Shown here piece after piece: positions 1 through 11,700 of a stretch of 64,000 nucleotides of DNA. The stretch lies in NCBI GenBank assembly GCA_013397845.1, contig VZTG01009143.1, positions 445,319 through 509,318 of the forward strand. The letters are read 5' to 3'. Positions within the stretch are counted from its first letter, which is position 1; each line of letters starts with the position of its first letter. The notes beneath the pieces are model-generated. The model saw nothing but the letters and a program-made list of their open reading frames with translations, was not told the origin of the DNA and made no database searches. Source of the DNA: Melanocharis versteri. Lineage: Eukaryota; Chordata; Aves; Passeriformes; Melanocharitidae. A program made the position numbers and the translations under genes.

Positions 1-94
1 AGTGTTCTTCCAGGTCACTATCACCAGTTTTCCTGTTGGAAGCAATAGAAGGAGCGCTTGTTTGTTCCTTGACAGCTGATATTTGGGACCAAAG
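1..94 (+). other. Possible 5' untranslated exon of OCM
   Basis: A strong consensus donor (AAAG followed by GTAAGT, 95-100) ends this stretch. The OCM coding exon at 2150 begins with a splice acceptor (TTTGCACAG) only 7 nt before its ATG, so a non-coding exon must lie upstream, and this is the best donor seen. The 5' limit cannot be placed because it may lie outside the window. This is an inference from splice signals only; the roughly 2 kb between 100 and 2149 would then be intron 1, in which I see no other gene. Confidence 0.35.
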
Positions 95-2156
95 GTAAGT
101 CTGATTATTTGTGATTTATGCCATCTTCCTTCATGTAAAAAAGAGGCAGCAAAAAAAGTAGAAGTATAATTGAATTATATCTGCTTTTTGTGTGACTTAT
201 ACCGTGCATTTCTCTATCCAAATTCAAACAGTGCTATGGAACATTTGCTATGATTGACACTTTTCTCACTGTCATTAAACCAAGCAGGAGTAAACCCAGT
301 GTAGCCCACTAGCTTACATCAAGGCTTAGATATATTTATTACTCTGCTCCACAGTATAATCTGTAACCGTTGCTACTATAAAAATATTACCTCTTTGGCA
401 TGCCATGTTATTTCCATCCATTTAAAAATAAAACAATGCTCATAGATTAAGAGAACATCAGTTTAGATACCACAATTGACTACTACACAATAAATACTAA
501 CTAAACTACGTGTGAGTTTTATTGGTCTTCATCCTAGAATTTTGCCCATATAATCCCACTTAAAGATGGAAACAGATTTTTGTCTGAGAAAGAAAACCTC
601 CCATCTGCTGTTACGAATCTTCTCAAGGTTTTTCGTTCCAAAAGTAGTACTCCTGAAATAGAAAATAAACTCTCATTTATTTATACCTACAATTAAAACG
701 TCATTATTAATGAAATAGATTGTGAGAGTGTGCTATAAAATGCATATAAAATTATTTCCACGCTAACAAAGTCTGATTCTTACAACCTATAGAACTTGCT
801 ACAACTAGGAAGCCTATTATTGGTTTCATGTTATTCAAAATACTCAAGATGGATTATTAAGTAGGCCAACTGATTATACATAATCTTCCAAGGAATACTG
901 ACAACAAGATCAGTTCATTCAGCTTTACCTAGTTCATAGTTTTCTGTCACTGAAAGCATTGGTTTCTGTTTCTGTAATTCGGAAAATGGTCAGGAAATAC
1001 AAAATGAAGCTTACTGTAGAAAGATAATCCAAATTAGAAAATGCTTTCCTCTACCCTAGTGACAAGTTATCTTTGTCAGAATGACACATTGTCACCTCAG
1101 ATCTGTCATTTCCAACCTCCTTTATACATTCCAAAGGATCAACAGACCCAGGGAAAACAAATTCATTTCTTTTCATAAGGATTTGACTGCTGCAATCATC
1201 TTCCAAAGAGCGACTTTCAGGTGCAGAGGTTACCTGTTAACATACTTGGAGGCTGAAAGGCTGTTCTGATGGCAGAGTTGTACTTAATTAAGCACTAGTA
1301 GATTTATTTTAAAAAAACTGTTCTTTTTGTCCATATTATCTTAGGATGTAAATAGAAAGAAAAGTTTAATTAGTTAAGGAAGAAATTTGAGCCAGGTCTC
1401 AATTCAAACATTTGATCCATGACAGTGTAACCTAAGCAGTGGTTATTGTCACCTATTGAATCCTTTATAAGACAGAATGGCAAGCCAGAGCCAACATTAC
1501 TATTTTGCCTGGTATCTCCTCAGCTATTTTTCCTTTACCTAGCTGAGAAAACTCTAAAGGTGAGCAGCTGACTTGAGATTAATTAAATAAAATTACTGTG
1601 CAGAGCTGCACCAGTAGTAAGTACAATAACCATTGTTCTAAGGTTTTTATTTTAATTGCTGGAATTACATATGGATGGACTTTGCAGAGATAAGTATCAG
1701 TTTTCTTTTTATTCTTCAGAGCTGTTGGGTGAGATAATAGAAGTAAACTTGCTTACCTTTCCTTTTCCAACTGCAAATATTGTTACTTGTATTGCCAGAT
1801 TCTGTGCATTCCAGTAAGACTATTTATCAGATGAACGGTTACATAGAGTTTAAAAATGTGCTGTATTTACACAGGTTGCAGGTAAATGATAAAATATTGA
1901 TCATCAACTCACAACATGGTTAATGTAATCCATCTCATTAACAAGCATAATTTCTGCACTGCTATTTTTGAGGAAGTGATGTACTAAATCTTGTAATTTG
2001 TTAAGGAATAGCAGAGATGTCACTTTGATCAACGAGATTCATCAACTCTTGTTGACCCTACAGTAATCTTCAAAACACATAAAAACCCAATTTGTTGTAA
2101 GATGCATTTGCCTTTCAAAACTCTGTTTGCAATATTCTATTTTGCACAGGTCTAAA

Positions 2157-4797
2157 ATGAGCCTTACAGACCTTCTAAGCCCCTCTGACATCGCTGCTGC
2201 TCTGCGGGACTGCCAAGGTAAGAAAATAATTAAAACTCTCAAAATCTATTATTTTGTGTAGCCCACGGCAAGTTTAACTCAGTCCCAAAGGAATACTGAA
2301 CAAGTGCATACTTTAAACAGATTTCTGTAATCTCTTTATTCAGCTGTCACAGTATGTTTGTTCATAACTGGTTTATAATGTCAATTTGGAGCTTATCCCC
2401 ACACAATTTTGTTGGATGTTTAGGAGGGTATGGGGCAATATTGCAAATTCATTCATTCTTTGACAGGCTTCACCTACTGATCATGTTTAGAACAATTAAA
2501 ATGTAACAAAGTATCATCCTCAGACCATTTAGGAACAGTGAACGCAGTGGTCTGGGGTTAATTTCTTTATTAATTTATTTTCAGCTCCAGATTCCTTTAG
2601 TCCCAAAAAATTCTTTCAGATCAGTGGGATGTCTAAAAAGAGTAGCAGCCAGCTCAAGGAGATCTTCCGGATTCTCGACAATGATCAAAGTGGCTTTATT
2701 GAGGAAGATGAGCTCAAGTAAGGATTTTGTTAACTACTTGGAGGCTATCAAAAAAACCAGCACTTTTTCCATTCCAGAACTTTCAGTAAATGTGAACACA
2801 ATTTATGCTAAGTGTTGATAAAAGCTTCAGCAGATTGTGAAAGATACTTAAACAGATAATCCCTACAGAGAAAAGCAAATAAGTAACATGTGCCTTTTAT
2901 GCTCAGTATATAAGAAAAGAGCTCCCTGGGGCTGGATTTTCATAGTGGACAGAATCAATTAAATCAGGGTTGCACTTATAAAGCAGAAATACATACAAAT
3001 AAGATTTAGCTTTTCAGACAAAGCAGTGTTTGAAGGACCTGGCTATCGTGGTAAATTATTTAGAGACAGTTATCTGTTTGATTATACAACAAGCATAAAA
3101 AATACTATGGTGTGAAAATCTAAATCCAAGTTGTTTCCTCCCAAGGTATTTCCTTCAGAGGTTTGAGTGTGGAGCCAGAGTGTTAACCGCCTCAGAAACC
3201 AAGACCTTCTTGGCAGCTGCAGATCATGATGGGGATGGTAAAATCGGGGCTGAAGGTATTCATTACTTTAAACACAGAATGAGGCACCTCAGGATGTTTG
3301 CAGTGATGTGGGATTCTCTTTTATGTTGATGGTACATTAATGTACCCCCAACGATTTTAATGAAACCCTTGAGTAGCAACCTGTTTAAGGGTGGAAATGG
3401 TCTCTGACCTTACAGGTTCATCTCTGCAACTCCTTTTGCATGAGCAAGTAAAAAACCCTAAGGAACTTTCCTGTTGCCACTCACTCCCATATTTCCCATT
3501 GTTCTGAAAGGAACTGCCCCTTATTTCTCCTCCCACTTACTCTCATGTAAGGCAGAGCTGGCATCACTTGGAATACACAAACCTAAAGTCAAGGACAAAA
3601 GAACCAGCTGTACACGGGAGAACAAACAGCTCATACATCAGCTCGTTTCCAGCAGCTACTGCCCCACAGAAATTCCACTGGGCACTCAAATCATTCTCAA
3701 TAGGCAGCATGTAGCTCTGTATTTGTTTTGCATGATAAGGAAAACAGAATGATCACGTGTCACTACCCCAGTATGAGATCCCACAGTAGGATCTGTGCAC
3801 GGATGGATGCTCTTTATCTTCAGCGGCAGCTTAAGGACCAGATCGGAAGGAGCAGCTGCTTTAGGAAGCAGCATACTGCAGTCACCACGTGGAAACACTG
3901 GTGTGATTTCATGGCTGCACAGTGCAGAAACCTCCTGCTCTCCTAATTCCATGTTTCTATGCCCTGTTTTGGAGACAAAGCACACACACAAAAGGCCTGC
4001 AGCTAATGGCAACTCGCCCCATGAGAGCAGTGAGCTGCCTAGACGAGCGTGAAAGGGGCTTAGGGAATAGCACGCAGGGAATGTGCTGGCGTGCAGATTC
4101 CCCAGCTCATTGCACTAGCAGGACAGAACTCTTCTGTTTCTTTCTTTGGAAGGAATTAAATCCAGTTCCTTAGGAACTATGCCAGAATAAACACGCATGA
4201 TTTATGAAGCAATCTGTATATTAATACAGTCACTCAGGGATGGGACTGATCAGATACTCTAACTCATGGAAGCCAAACATTTAAAAGATCTTTAAAATAA
4301 CGGTATCTTATCGCACAACTCACCACCCCAGGATCATACCACATGGAACTGCACCGTGTTTTTAGCTTTAGACTGTGCTCTAAATCAACGCTTCTCAACA
4401 TCTGAAGCATTACAAACAGCTAATAAAACATGTGGGCTCGCTTTTCACTTTTTTTACTTCAGCTCTTAACTACTTCTTACTAAAATTCCATATAAGCCAT
4501 TCCATTATTTTTGCCTAAGATCAGTATTATGCAGAGAGAAGGCCAAAACTACCCTGAATATTTAATTACTGCCTGTAAGTGTCAGCAAAACACTGCCTTT
4601 CCATGTACTGTTTAGAAGAGGATGTTTAGGTGATGCCTCTCATCCATGCGTTTCTTCCCTAGTCATCTATCAGATAACTTTTTTCTGTTCATTCCTATCC
4701 TAAATCTCTTGATAAGCCACTAATCTTTTACTCCTAATCCTTTCATGTTAATATTCTCTTATCTTTCACAGAATTCCAGGAAATGGTGCAGGCTTAG
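2157..4797 (+). CDS. OCM: Parvalbumin 3 / oncomodulin, EF-hand Ca2+ buffer
   Basis: Four coding exons, 2157-2217, 2585-2717, 3146-3255 and 4772-4797, join in phase with GT-AG introns to give 109 aa, the usual length of beta-parvalbumin. The protein starts [12 protein letters not shown] and, as far as I remember the chicken protein, is nearly identical to avian parvalbumin 3. The vestigial AB domain (about 1-38) is followed by two canonical EF-hand loops: CD at 52-63 ([12 protein letters not shown]) and EF at 91-102 ([12 protein letters not shown]). Both keep acidic ligands at loop positions 1, 3 and 12. It is a cytosolic calcium buffer; the family is known from sensory hair cells and, in birds, thymus. 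The ATG is the first in the exon, 7 nt after the acceptor. The gene lies about 6.6 kb upstream of CCZ1 on the same strand, as in mammals. Another parvalbumin paralogue is the only serious alternative. Confidence 0.95.
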
Positions 4798-5016
4798 AGG
4801 TTCAAAAGGACCAAACAAGATAGAATTGGGATGAATCCGCAAGAGACACTCCCAAACCTCAAAAATCAGGAGTCCCTTATTTATCTTGACAGTGTCTGTT
4901 ATTTTTTCACCGCCTTAGCAACATAATGAAACACTGATTACTGATTTTTTTCATTGTGTGGACTATTTACCGTGTTCTAAGCTCTACTTTAGCAGACACT
5001 TCCCTTAGAAATATCC

Positions 5017-5022
5017 AATAAA
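5017..5022 (+). terminator. Polyadenylation signal of OCM
   Basis: A canonical AATAAA lies 220 nt after the OCM stop codon. No closer canonical hexamer was noticed. Confidence 0.6.
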
Positions 5023-6540
5023 AATTAATCATATACTGGAGCCTGTGTCTATTTTTTTGACTTCTATATTGAAACATGAGAGTTCTTAAACCAAAAGTGT
5101 TAATCCCTCCAAGATCTTGAACCTATCACATCTTCATATATGGAACATCTTTTGAAATGAGTGGGAGTTCTGTTTACAATAGGCCTTCTGGATTACACTT
5201 AAGTTCTCAGAACACTCAGATCTCCATCAAAGACTGGGAGCTCAGATACAGTTGTGAGATAGGTGAGGCTAAAATCTCTCGCTGACTTCCAAGTGAAAAG
5301 CAGTCATATATTTTTGCTTAAGAAGCGGCTTCTGCATGAGGTTGTTGCAGTTTTTAACCACTCTTTTACATCAGGCAATTAACAGATGAGGAAAGCAAAA
5401 ACCATATGCTTTCCTGCAGAGAGAATTCAAAGGAAAGCCTATGAGGACTTGAGGTTTCAGATAACTGTGAGGTTTTAAGAAGCAAAGGGGAAGCAAGATA
5501 TCTTCTTGGTGGTATTTTCTTGTTTTCTCAATAGGGAGGACTGGAAGTGTGGAGGAAGAATTTGTACAAATGCATGTTGAGAAAGCTCCAACTCTCTCTG
5601 GTGGGCTGGACTGACTGTATTAAAAATTTCCTTCACAAATGCATCCAACTCTGAGAATGCCGAAGAAATGTCTTTTTATGAGCAAACTATTCATTCACTC
5701 ATTAGAAAATAAGATATTCAGACACTCTGATGGAGTATTTATACCTTCACTTGCTTTCTCAACATTAGCAAGTTGCAGATCACACACATGCAGCTTGCAG
5801 AGGCACCACAATGTGACAGAAGCCTTTAAGCAAAGTGAACAGTTCAGTCACTGCAGTTTCAGTGCATTTCTTCCTTTGCTGCAAAGGACTACATTCAAAA
5901 TTAACTGCATTTCTTCCTTATCAAAAGTCTCTATGAATACTGGTAATTGTGCACACAAACACCAAACCCAGAACGGAACTGTTTATGAGATAAGCAGCTG
6001 TTCCTGGGAAAGAGACTAACGAGTCTGAATGGATTTGTGAAAAGGACCATGTATCTTTCAGAGCACCAGAGTCACAGAGCCCATCCAGTTAATGCTTCCA
6101 TATGCTGGGCCTTTGCTCTCTCCCAGCATGTGTGTTGCAAACCTAACAAAACAGTACTTGAAAAATTTCTGTTGATTAAAACATCCTTATTACAACAGCA
6201 AGAGCAGTTAAATTAAAATTCTCCTGCACTCATTGTGAACAAAAGTTCATGCAGTGCCACCCTCCAAGACCGCCTAGACGGCTCAAACCAAAACAAATTC
6301 CATAGTGACTCCTCCCTGACTCCTCCTCTGTGCTCTGCAGCTACCTACTCTTTTGGGAGCCAAGCAATGGCAAGGCAGACAAGAAACACCTATTGCCTTT
6401 TAAAGAAACATTAATCCACAATTCTTCACAGTTGACAATTGAACACAGAATTTTTGTATCATTTCAAGATGTTCTCAAGCAGATTAATTTGACATATAAG
6501 TTGTTTGCAAGCTGGTAGACTCGGTACATGAGAGAATTTA

Positions 6541-6587
6541 ATTTTCCTTTTATTGTACAATAAACAATTTTCCTTCTATTGTACAAA
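6541..6587. repeat. Short tandem duplication
   Basis: Two copies of a 21-nt AT-rich word (ATTTTCCTTxTATTGTACAA) start at 6541 and 6567, a period of 26 nt, and differ by one or two bases. No function is suggested. Confidence 0.6.
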
Positions 6588-9500
6588 AACAATATACACT
6601 GATAAAAATGAACACTGCGTTTTGATACTACTTCTTAACATTATGAAATATGCTCACCTGGCATAAATCTCTACAGTATCAGTGATTTGAACAGAGCTAT
6701 TCAGATTTACACAAGCTGAGGGTCTGACCCATGAGGAACTGACCCACGGCCATTCTCAGAGCATAAGATGGATGTCACAGGATAGGCACAAGAAGTAAAG
6801 TGTGTTCTTGGCAATGAAATCAGACTGATGACAGAAGGGTCTTGGAGTAGTTCACATGTAAGTAACAAACTGCTCTCCATTTCACTGACAATTAAGTGTC
6901 CTGACCTTGACTAATCGTGTTACGTCAGGCATGTAAAATAAAGAATTTTCCAGATGCTGTTGCACTCTAAACTCTAGTTCCTCTCAATGTCTCAGCCTTT
7001 GCACTGTGGACCTCGACAAAAAAACCCAGAAGCAAAGTACAAATTCTGTTATTCTCCACTGAGATGCTATAAGATGCTGGAGCAGGTCACCAAAGAGAAA
7101 AAATACACTTGCTCTACTCAAGATATTCTGAGATCTCCCAAACATCCCAAGTATTGCAGTTAAAGAATCTTTCCATGCCTTCCACCAGGAAAAAAGGTAC
7201 CTTAAAAACCCCAGTAGTACAGAACCTACCCCAGCAGATTTAACTAAGGGAAAACCTGTTGACTTGTAGGAAGAAATATTTAAAATTAAAACACCTTATC
7301 ACTTCCCCGGGATCCTTGAAACATTAAATCATACTTTTGAATGCTCTTGTAAAACACATGATAGTGATAAATCAAACTGGATTTATTCACTGACAAAGAC
7401 ACTTGTCTGCTCTCTAGCCTAAAACAAAACACCCCTGGTAAAGCTCCTAGAGACACAGCATGTAGAATTCCCACTGCTTCTGGCAGGCCCCTGTAATTGA
7501 GAAAGCTCCCGGGAAGGGTTTTGTTGACTGACAAGGAACGAAAAACTAAATATACTGACCATATTTAACCCCTATTTAACATATGGATATGGGCGTTCAC
7601 TGTAAGTATATATTTAATGAATGGGATGGAAATAGTAATTAATCTACTGCATTCACCACAATTTGACATGAAAGGCAGCAGTCAGAATCAGCCACCACTG
7701 ACAATCATACTTACAGATTGCAATAGAATTTATAACTGGTTATTAGAATTACCAGTCGTACATTGCATACTACAATTATTCAGTAGACACAACTACTATA
7801 AAAATTCCTTTTTAGAAAAAACCAGAATACTTATGATTCCCTCAAAATACAGGTCTCAAGAGTGCTATTCCATGTTCACGTTATGTACCCCCTAATACCT
7901 TGTGCCAGTCTACCCTGTCTGTGAACAGTTAAAATTAAAATGCAAAAAAACCCCAGTGGCTTTGTTCAACCTCTAAGCAGAAAAATGCCGTGCCTTAAAA
8001 TATGCCAAACTGTGACATCATTCTTAATGCAACTCTCACTTCTTGCAGTGCTCAGAACAGAAATAATTAACATATTAATATAATCCATCTTCAGAGCTGA
8101 AATTCTTTTAACTGCCTAGCCCCTTCCTCATCTTCTCTTCCCAGCTTTTCTTCAGACCCCAGCTAGTACCATTAAACAAACAAAAATATTTCAATATCGC
8201 AAGTTTGCATGAAAGTAGTTTTTCAATTGCTATTCAGTAACTTTGTATTCTTAGTCATAACCCAAGCTAGTGTAAAGTTACTGCCTTCCTTTATGAAATC
8301 TCTGGTCCTGCAAAGCAAATGCATCCATTATTAAACCATTACTCACCACGACAGCCCCAGTGCTGCTCACATTCCCTGACATTACGCTAAGAAGAAGTCT
8401 GGGGGATGTGAAGGCTGTCTCAGCAGGAGCCCAGCTCCAGCCGCACTGTTGTGTTTTCCCACACAGCTCCACAGGCCTGTTGCAGTGTTAACAAAGCGTG
8501 CAGACCAGGGATACACAGGCATTGTGCTTTTTGCTGGATCACAGCACTATTTTGTAATTTATTTGCTAAACTAATCCCAAACTGCTGAGTCTACGCATTT
8601 GTTAACACATTTAGACCGCATACTGTCAATGGAACAGCTATTTGAGCTGTCAGCTGTATTTATTTAAAGCTGTCAGCTCTAACACCCAGAGTGATTTATA
8701 GTACACCTTTTTGTGAAGTCTGCTACCACACAGCTGACGGAAGTGCTCAAAATAGTATCCAGAAATAGGCTCAACAAACCAAAACATATGTCTACACAAT
8801 ACTATTTCTTACTCCTATGTATTTTTTAAAATAAATTGGAAAGCACTCATAAAGTTGTTAATTGTTTGTCCCTTGATGCCGGGGTTGTCCTGCAAATTCC
8901 CAACGTACCTATGCAGCAGTTTAATTTTACATAATCATGGGCTGGGAATCACATTTCAAACTCGGGGTGATCTGATGCCACTTTGCAAATGTCAAGGTGT
9001 GGTGTTACTGCACATACAATTAAGAAGATGGGATGAAATTGGAACCACAATTGAAGTTTCTTCATGCCCTGTTAATGTGTACATTAGAAATGTAATAATT
9101 TAATTGAATCTGTTGTCACTTGCTCGTTGCAGATTCTCACAAATACTTCCAACAAAAACAATGTCAAGTTACAGATGAGGTTGCACTGAGCAGAATTATA
9201 TGCTAGCAATCACTACACATACATTAATTCCCTTCCTAGGGAAAGCTGGACATGGAAACACCTTCCTCAGCAATCCCCATTTACAGTGAGTACCCAGTGC
9301 CCAACTCTATGTACCTCCACAATACATCCCTTGCACCAGCGTTTGTATTGCAGCAGAAAACAGGCACCCAGTCACAGCCCAGGATCTCCACCTTGCTAAG
9401 TCCTGAACAAACACACATCTAAACATTTCAACCAACACAAGCAAAAATCAACAGTTTTATAATTTCTTTGGAAAGAAATTATTTAACTTGACTATCAATA

Positions 9501-10329
9501 CCATCAATTTAAAGAATTTCCTTGTTTTGCTTAAAGTGAGTAGTATTAGCAAATCAACTTCCCCTCCAGCCTGATCACCACCTCACCCCTGCTTGCAGTG
9601 GAGCACAAGCAAGGAGGGGAACTTGGCTCCTTTTGTTTGATATATCCAATCCTGACTGGATGTTTGCAGAAATTGACTCAAGTGTGCTGCAGCCTTCAAA
9701 TGGACAGACCACAACGAAAGGGCTGTTCTGCACACACTGCTGAATTTTAACTCAGAGCTGTAGGGTAGGAAACAAGAATTGCTGTATGTGGATATCTCAT
9801 CCTGACACATTTGGCCTGATCCTTCCTCAGACCCTGCTCAGGGAAATGCTGGGAAGCTCAGCACAGCAGGGCCTCTCGTCATCCTGCCTTGCTGGCAAGG
9901 GAACGGAATCACCTTCTGCTGTGACCTCTCTGAAAACACCATGAAATGATAATGCAGATTCTCTCTGCAGCTTTGGAAACATTTCCTACAGCTGTCCAAG
10001 ACCTGGCTGGACTCTCTGGAAATGCTGTCTGCGGTGTGGCTCAGTCTGTTGTGTCACTTCTGTCCAGGCCACACAGGAGGAGCTGCTCACCCTTGAGAGG
10101 TTTGGGTTAAACGCCACCCGTGCGGGCAGGAAAGGTGACACCCAAGGTGGTGATGATCTCTGCACCCATGGAAAGGAGCCTGCACACATCCACATGAACT
10201 CACACACCCGAACTCCGTGCTGAGCCAGTCTGGAGGGTCTCAGCATGGCCAGGAGAGTGAACCAGCACTTCTACTTCATGCCTTCTCTCCCTCACAAGGC
10301 ATTGGCCTCCTCCAGGCCAGGCACTGGGA

Positions 10330-10436
10330 GGATTTGCAGCCATGGCACAAGGCAGGAGGGATGGGATGGAGCTGACTCCAGCGGGATTTGCAGCTATGGC
10401 ACAAGGCAGGAGGGATGGGATGGAGCCGACTCCAGC
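10330..10436. repeat. 54-bp tandem duplication
   Basis: Two near-identical 54-nt units start at 10330 and 10384, each beginning GGATTTGCAGC and ending GACTCCAGC. They differ at only a few positions (for example GCCATGG versus GCTATGG). The unit is an exact multiple of 3 and makes repeat-bearing open frames on both strands, but no splice sites or known domain accompany them. Most likely a small minisatellite. Confidence 0.85.
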
Positions 10437-10732
10437 AGCCCAGAGGGAAACAGCAGTCATCCCTCTCCAGCTTACACCACTCACTTTTTGAGTGCACACA
10501 TTAAATATTAAATTGCTGCAGTCTTAGAGCATCTCTATTCCACACAGTGCTCCTACTGCACTGGATTGGATTCTCAAGGAATACACTAGCTGCTGAGGCT
10601 GAGGAGGACTATCTGAAATGATGCTACTGGCGATTAAAGTAAATATAAACTAAGAGTGATGATAGGAACTGAAATAATGACAAAACGAAAAATATATAAT
10701 AATAATATACCTATTTATGGTGAAAGGATTAC

Positions 10733-10811
10733 CTGCACTAAGTGATACTGCATGTCAATTCCTTCAACATACTCAAACTTGATCTCATCTTTCAAATCTC
10801 GGATTCTACCT
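10733..10811 (-). other. Candidate coding exon of an unidentified minus-strand gene
   Basis: On the minus strand a polypyrimidine-type acceptor (TTTATTTTCAG) and a good donor (CAG followed by GTAATC) bracket 79 nt. One frame is open throughout (1 nt plus 26 codons) and reads as a charged, helix-like peptide containing GRIRDLKDEIKFEYVEG. The sequence looks more coding-like than its surroundings, but I do not recognise the family. It lies about 550 bp from the CCZ1 start on the opposite strand, on the far side of an assembly gap, so its first exon and promoter could be in the gap. No partner exon was found downstream. It may be a chance open stretch or a pseudogene remnant. Confidence 0.35.
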
Positions 10812-10904
10812 CTGAAAATAAAGCATTTCTACCTTTTCCAGCTGCCAGACAGCTCTGAACGAGACAGAGGGGAGTGCACCCCTCGTGGTTTTGCGCTTCG
10901 AACA

Positions 10905-11301
10905 NNNNNNNNNNNNNNNNNNNNNNNNNNNNNNNNNNNNNNNNNNNNNNNNNNNNNNNNNNNNNNNNNNNNNNNNNNNNNNNNNNNNNNNNNNNNNNNN
11001 NNNNNNNNNNNNNNNNNNNNNNNNNNNNNNNNNNNNNNNNNNNNNNNNNNNNNNNNNNNNNNNNNNNNNNNNNNNNNNNNNNNNNNNNNNNNNNNNNNNN
11101 NNNNNNNNNNNNNNNNNNNNNNNNNNNNNNNNNNNNNNNNNNNNNNNNNNNNNNNNNNNNNNNNNNNNNNNNNNNNNNNNNNNNNNNNNNNNNNNNNNNN
11201 NNNNNNNNNNNNNNNNNNNNNNNNNNNNNNNNNNNNNNNNNNNNNNNNNNNNNNNNNNNNNNNNNNNNNNNNNNNNNNNNNNNNNNNNNNNNNNNNNNNN
11301 N
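10905..11301. other. Assembly gap (397 N)
   Basis: A run of N next to very GC-rich DNA. It hides the promoter and 5' UTR of CCZ1 and possibly the start of a divergent transcript. Confidence 0.99.
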
Positions 11302-11700
11302 GGCGGCCTCGGGCCGATCCCCGATGGTGTCTGGCGGCTGCCGGCCCCAGGCTCAGGATGGCGGCGGCGGGGGCGGCCGGCCAGGAGAAGCAGCTCGCTC
11401 CGACCCTGCTCAGTTTTTTCATCTACAACCCCAAACTGGGGCCCAAAGAGGGAGAGGTACCGGGGGGATGTCGCGCCCGGGGATGCGGGGAACGCGTGGC
11501 GGTCCCTCCGTGCCCGAGGCCGGGCCGCAGCGTGGGCGGGCTCGGCGCTGTCCCTGCGGAGCGGCCCCGGACAAAGGCGGTCGCAGCTGCGGCTTTTCCG
11601 GCCCGGGGCCGCCGCATCCGCACCTGGGGTTGGGGTACGGGGACGACTGCCGCCCCCGTTGGGGTCTGTCACTGCTTCAGACCGAAAAGAAACAGTAACC
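11302..11700. promoter_or_regulatory. CpG island around CCZ1 exon 1 (left part lost in gap)
   Basis: The sequence after the gap is strongly GC- and CpG-rich and covers the first coding exon of CCZ1. No TATA box is visible. It fits a housekeeping CpG-island promoter whose core probably lies within or next to the gap. Confidence 0.7.

Larger units (their letters stand above)
5040..10700. other. Intergenic DNA between OCM and CCZ1
   Basis: About 5.7 kb without a supportable gene. Open frames here are short, unspliced and low in coding character. I see AT-rich sequence, short local duplications (6541-6587; 10330-10436) and no recognisable RNA gene. A candidate minus-strand exon lies just beyond its right end. 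Confidence 0.6.

Noticed and set aside
3474..4173. Overlapping open frames of 70-110 codons in OCM intron 3
   Set aside because: No splice signals, domain or composition supports them; they overlap on both strands as expected by chance.
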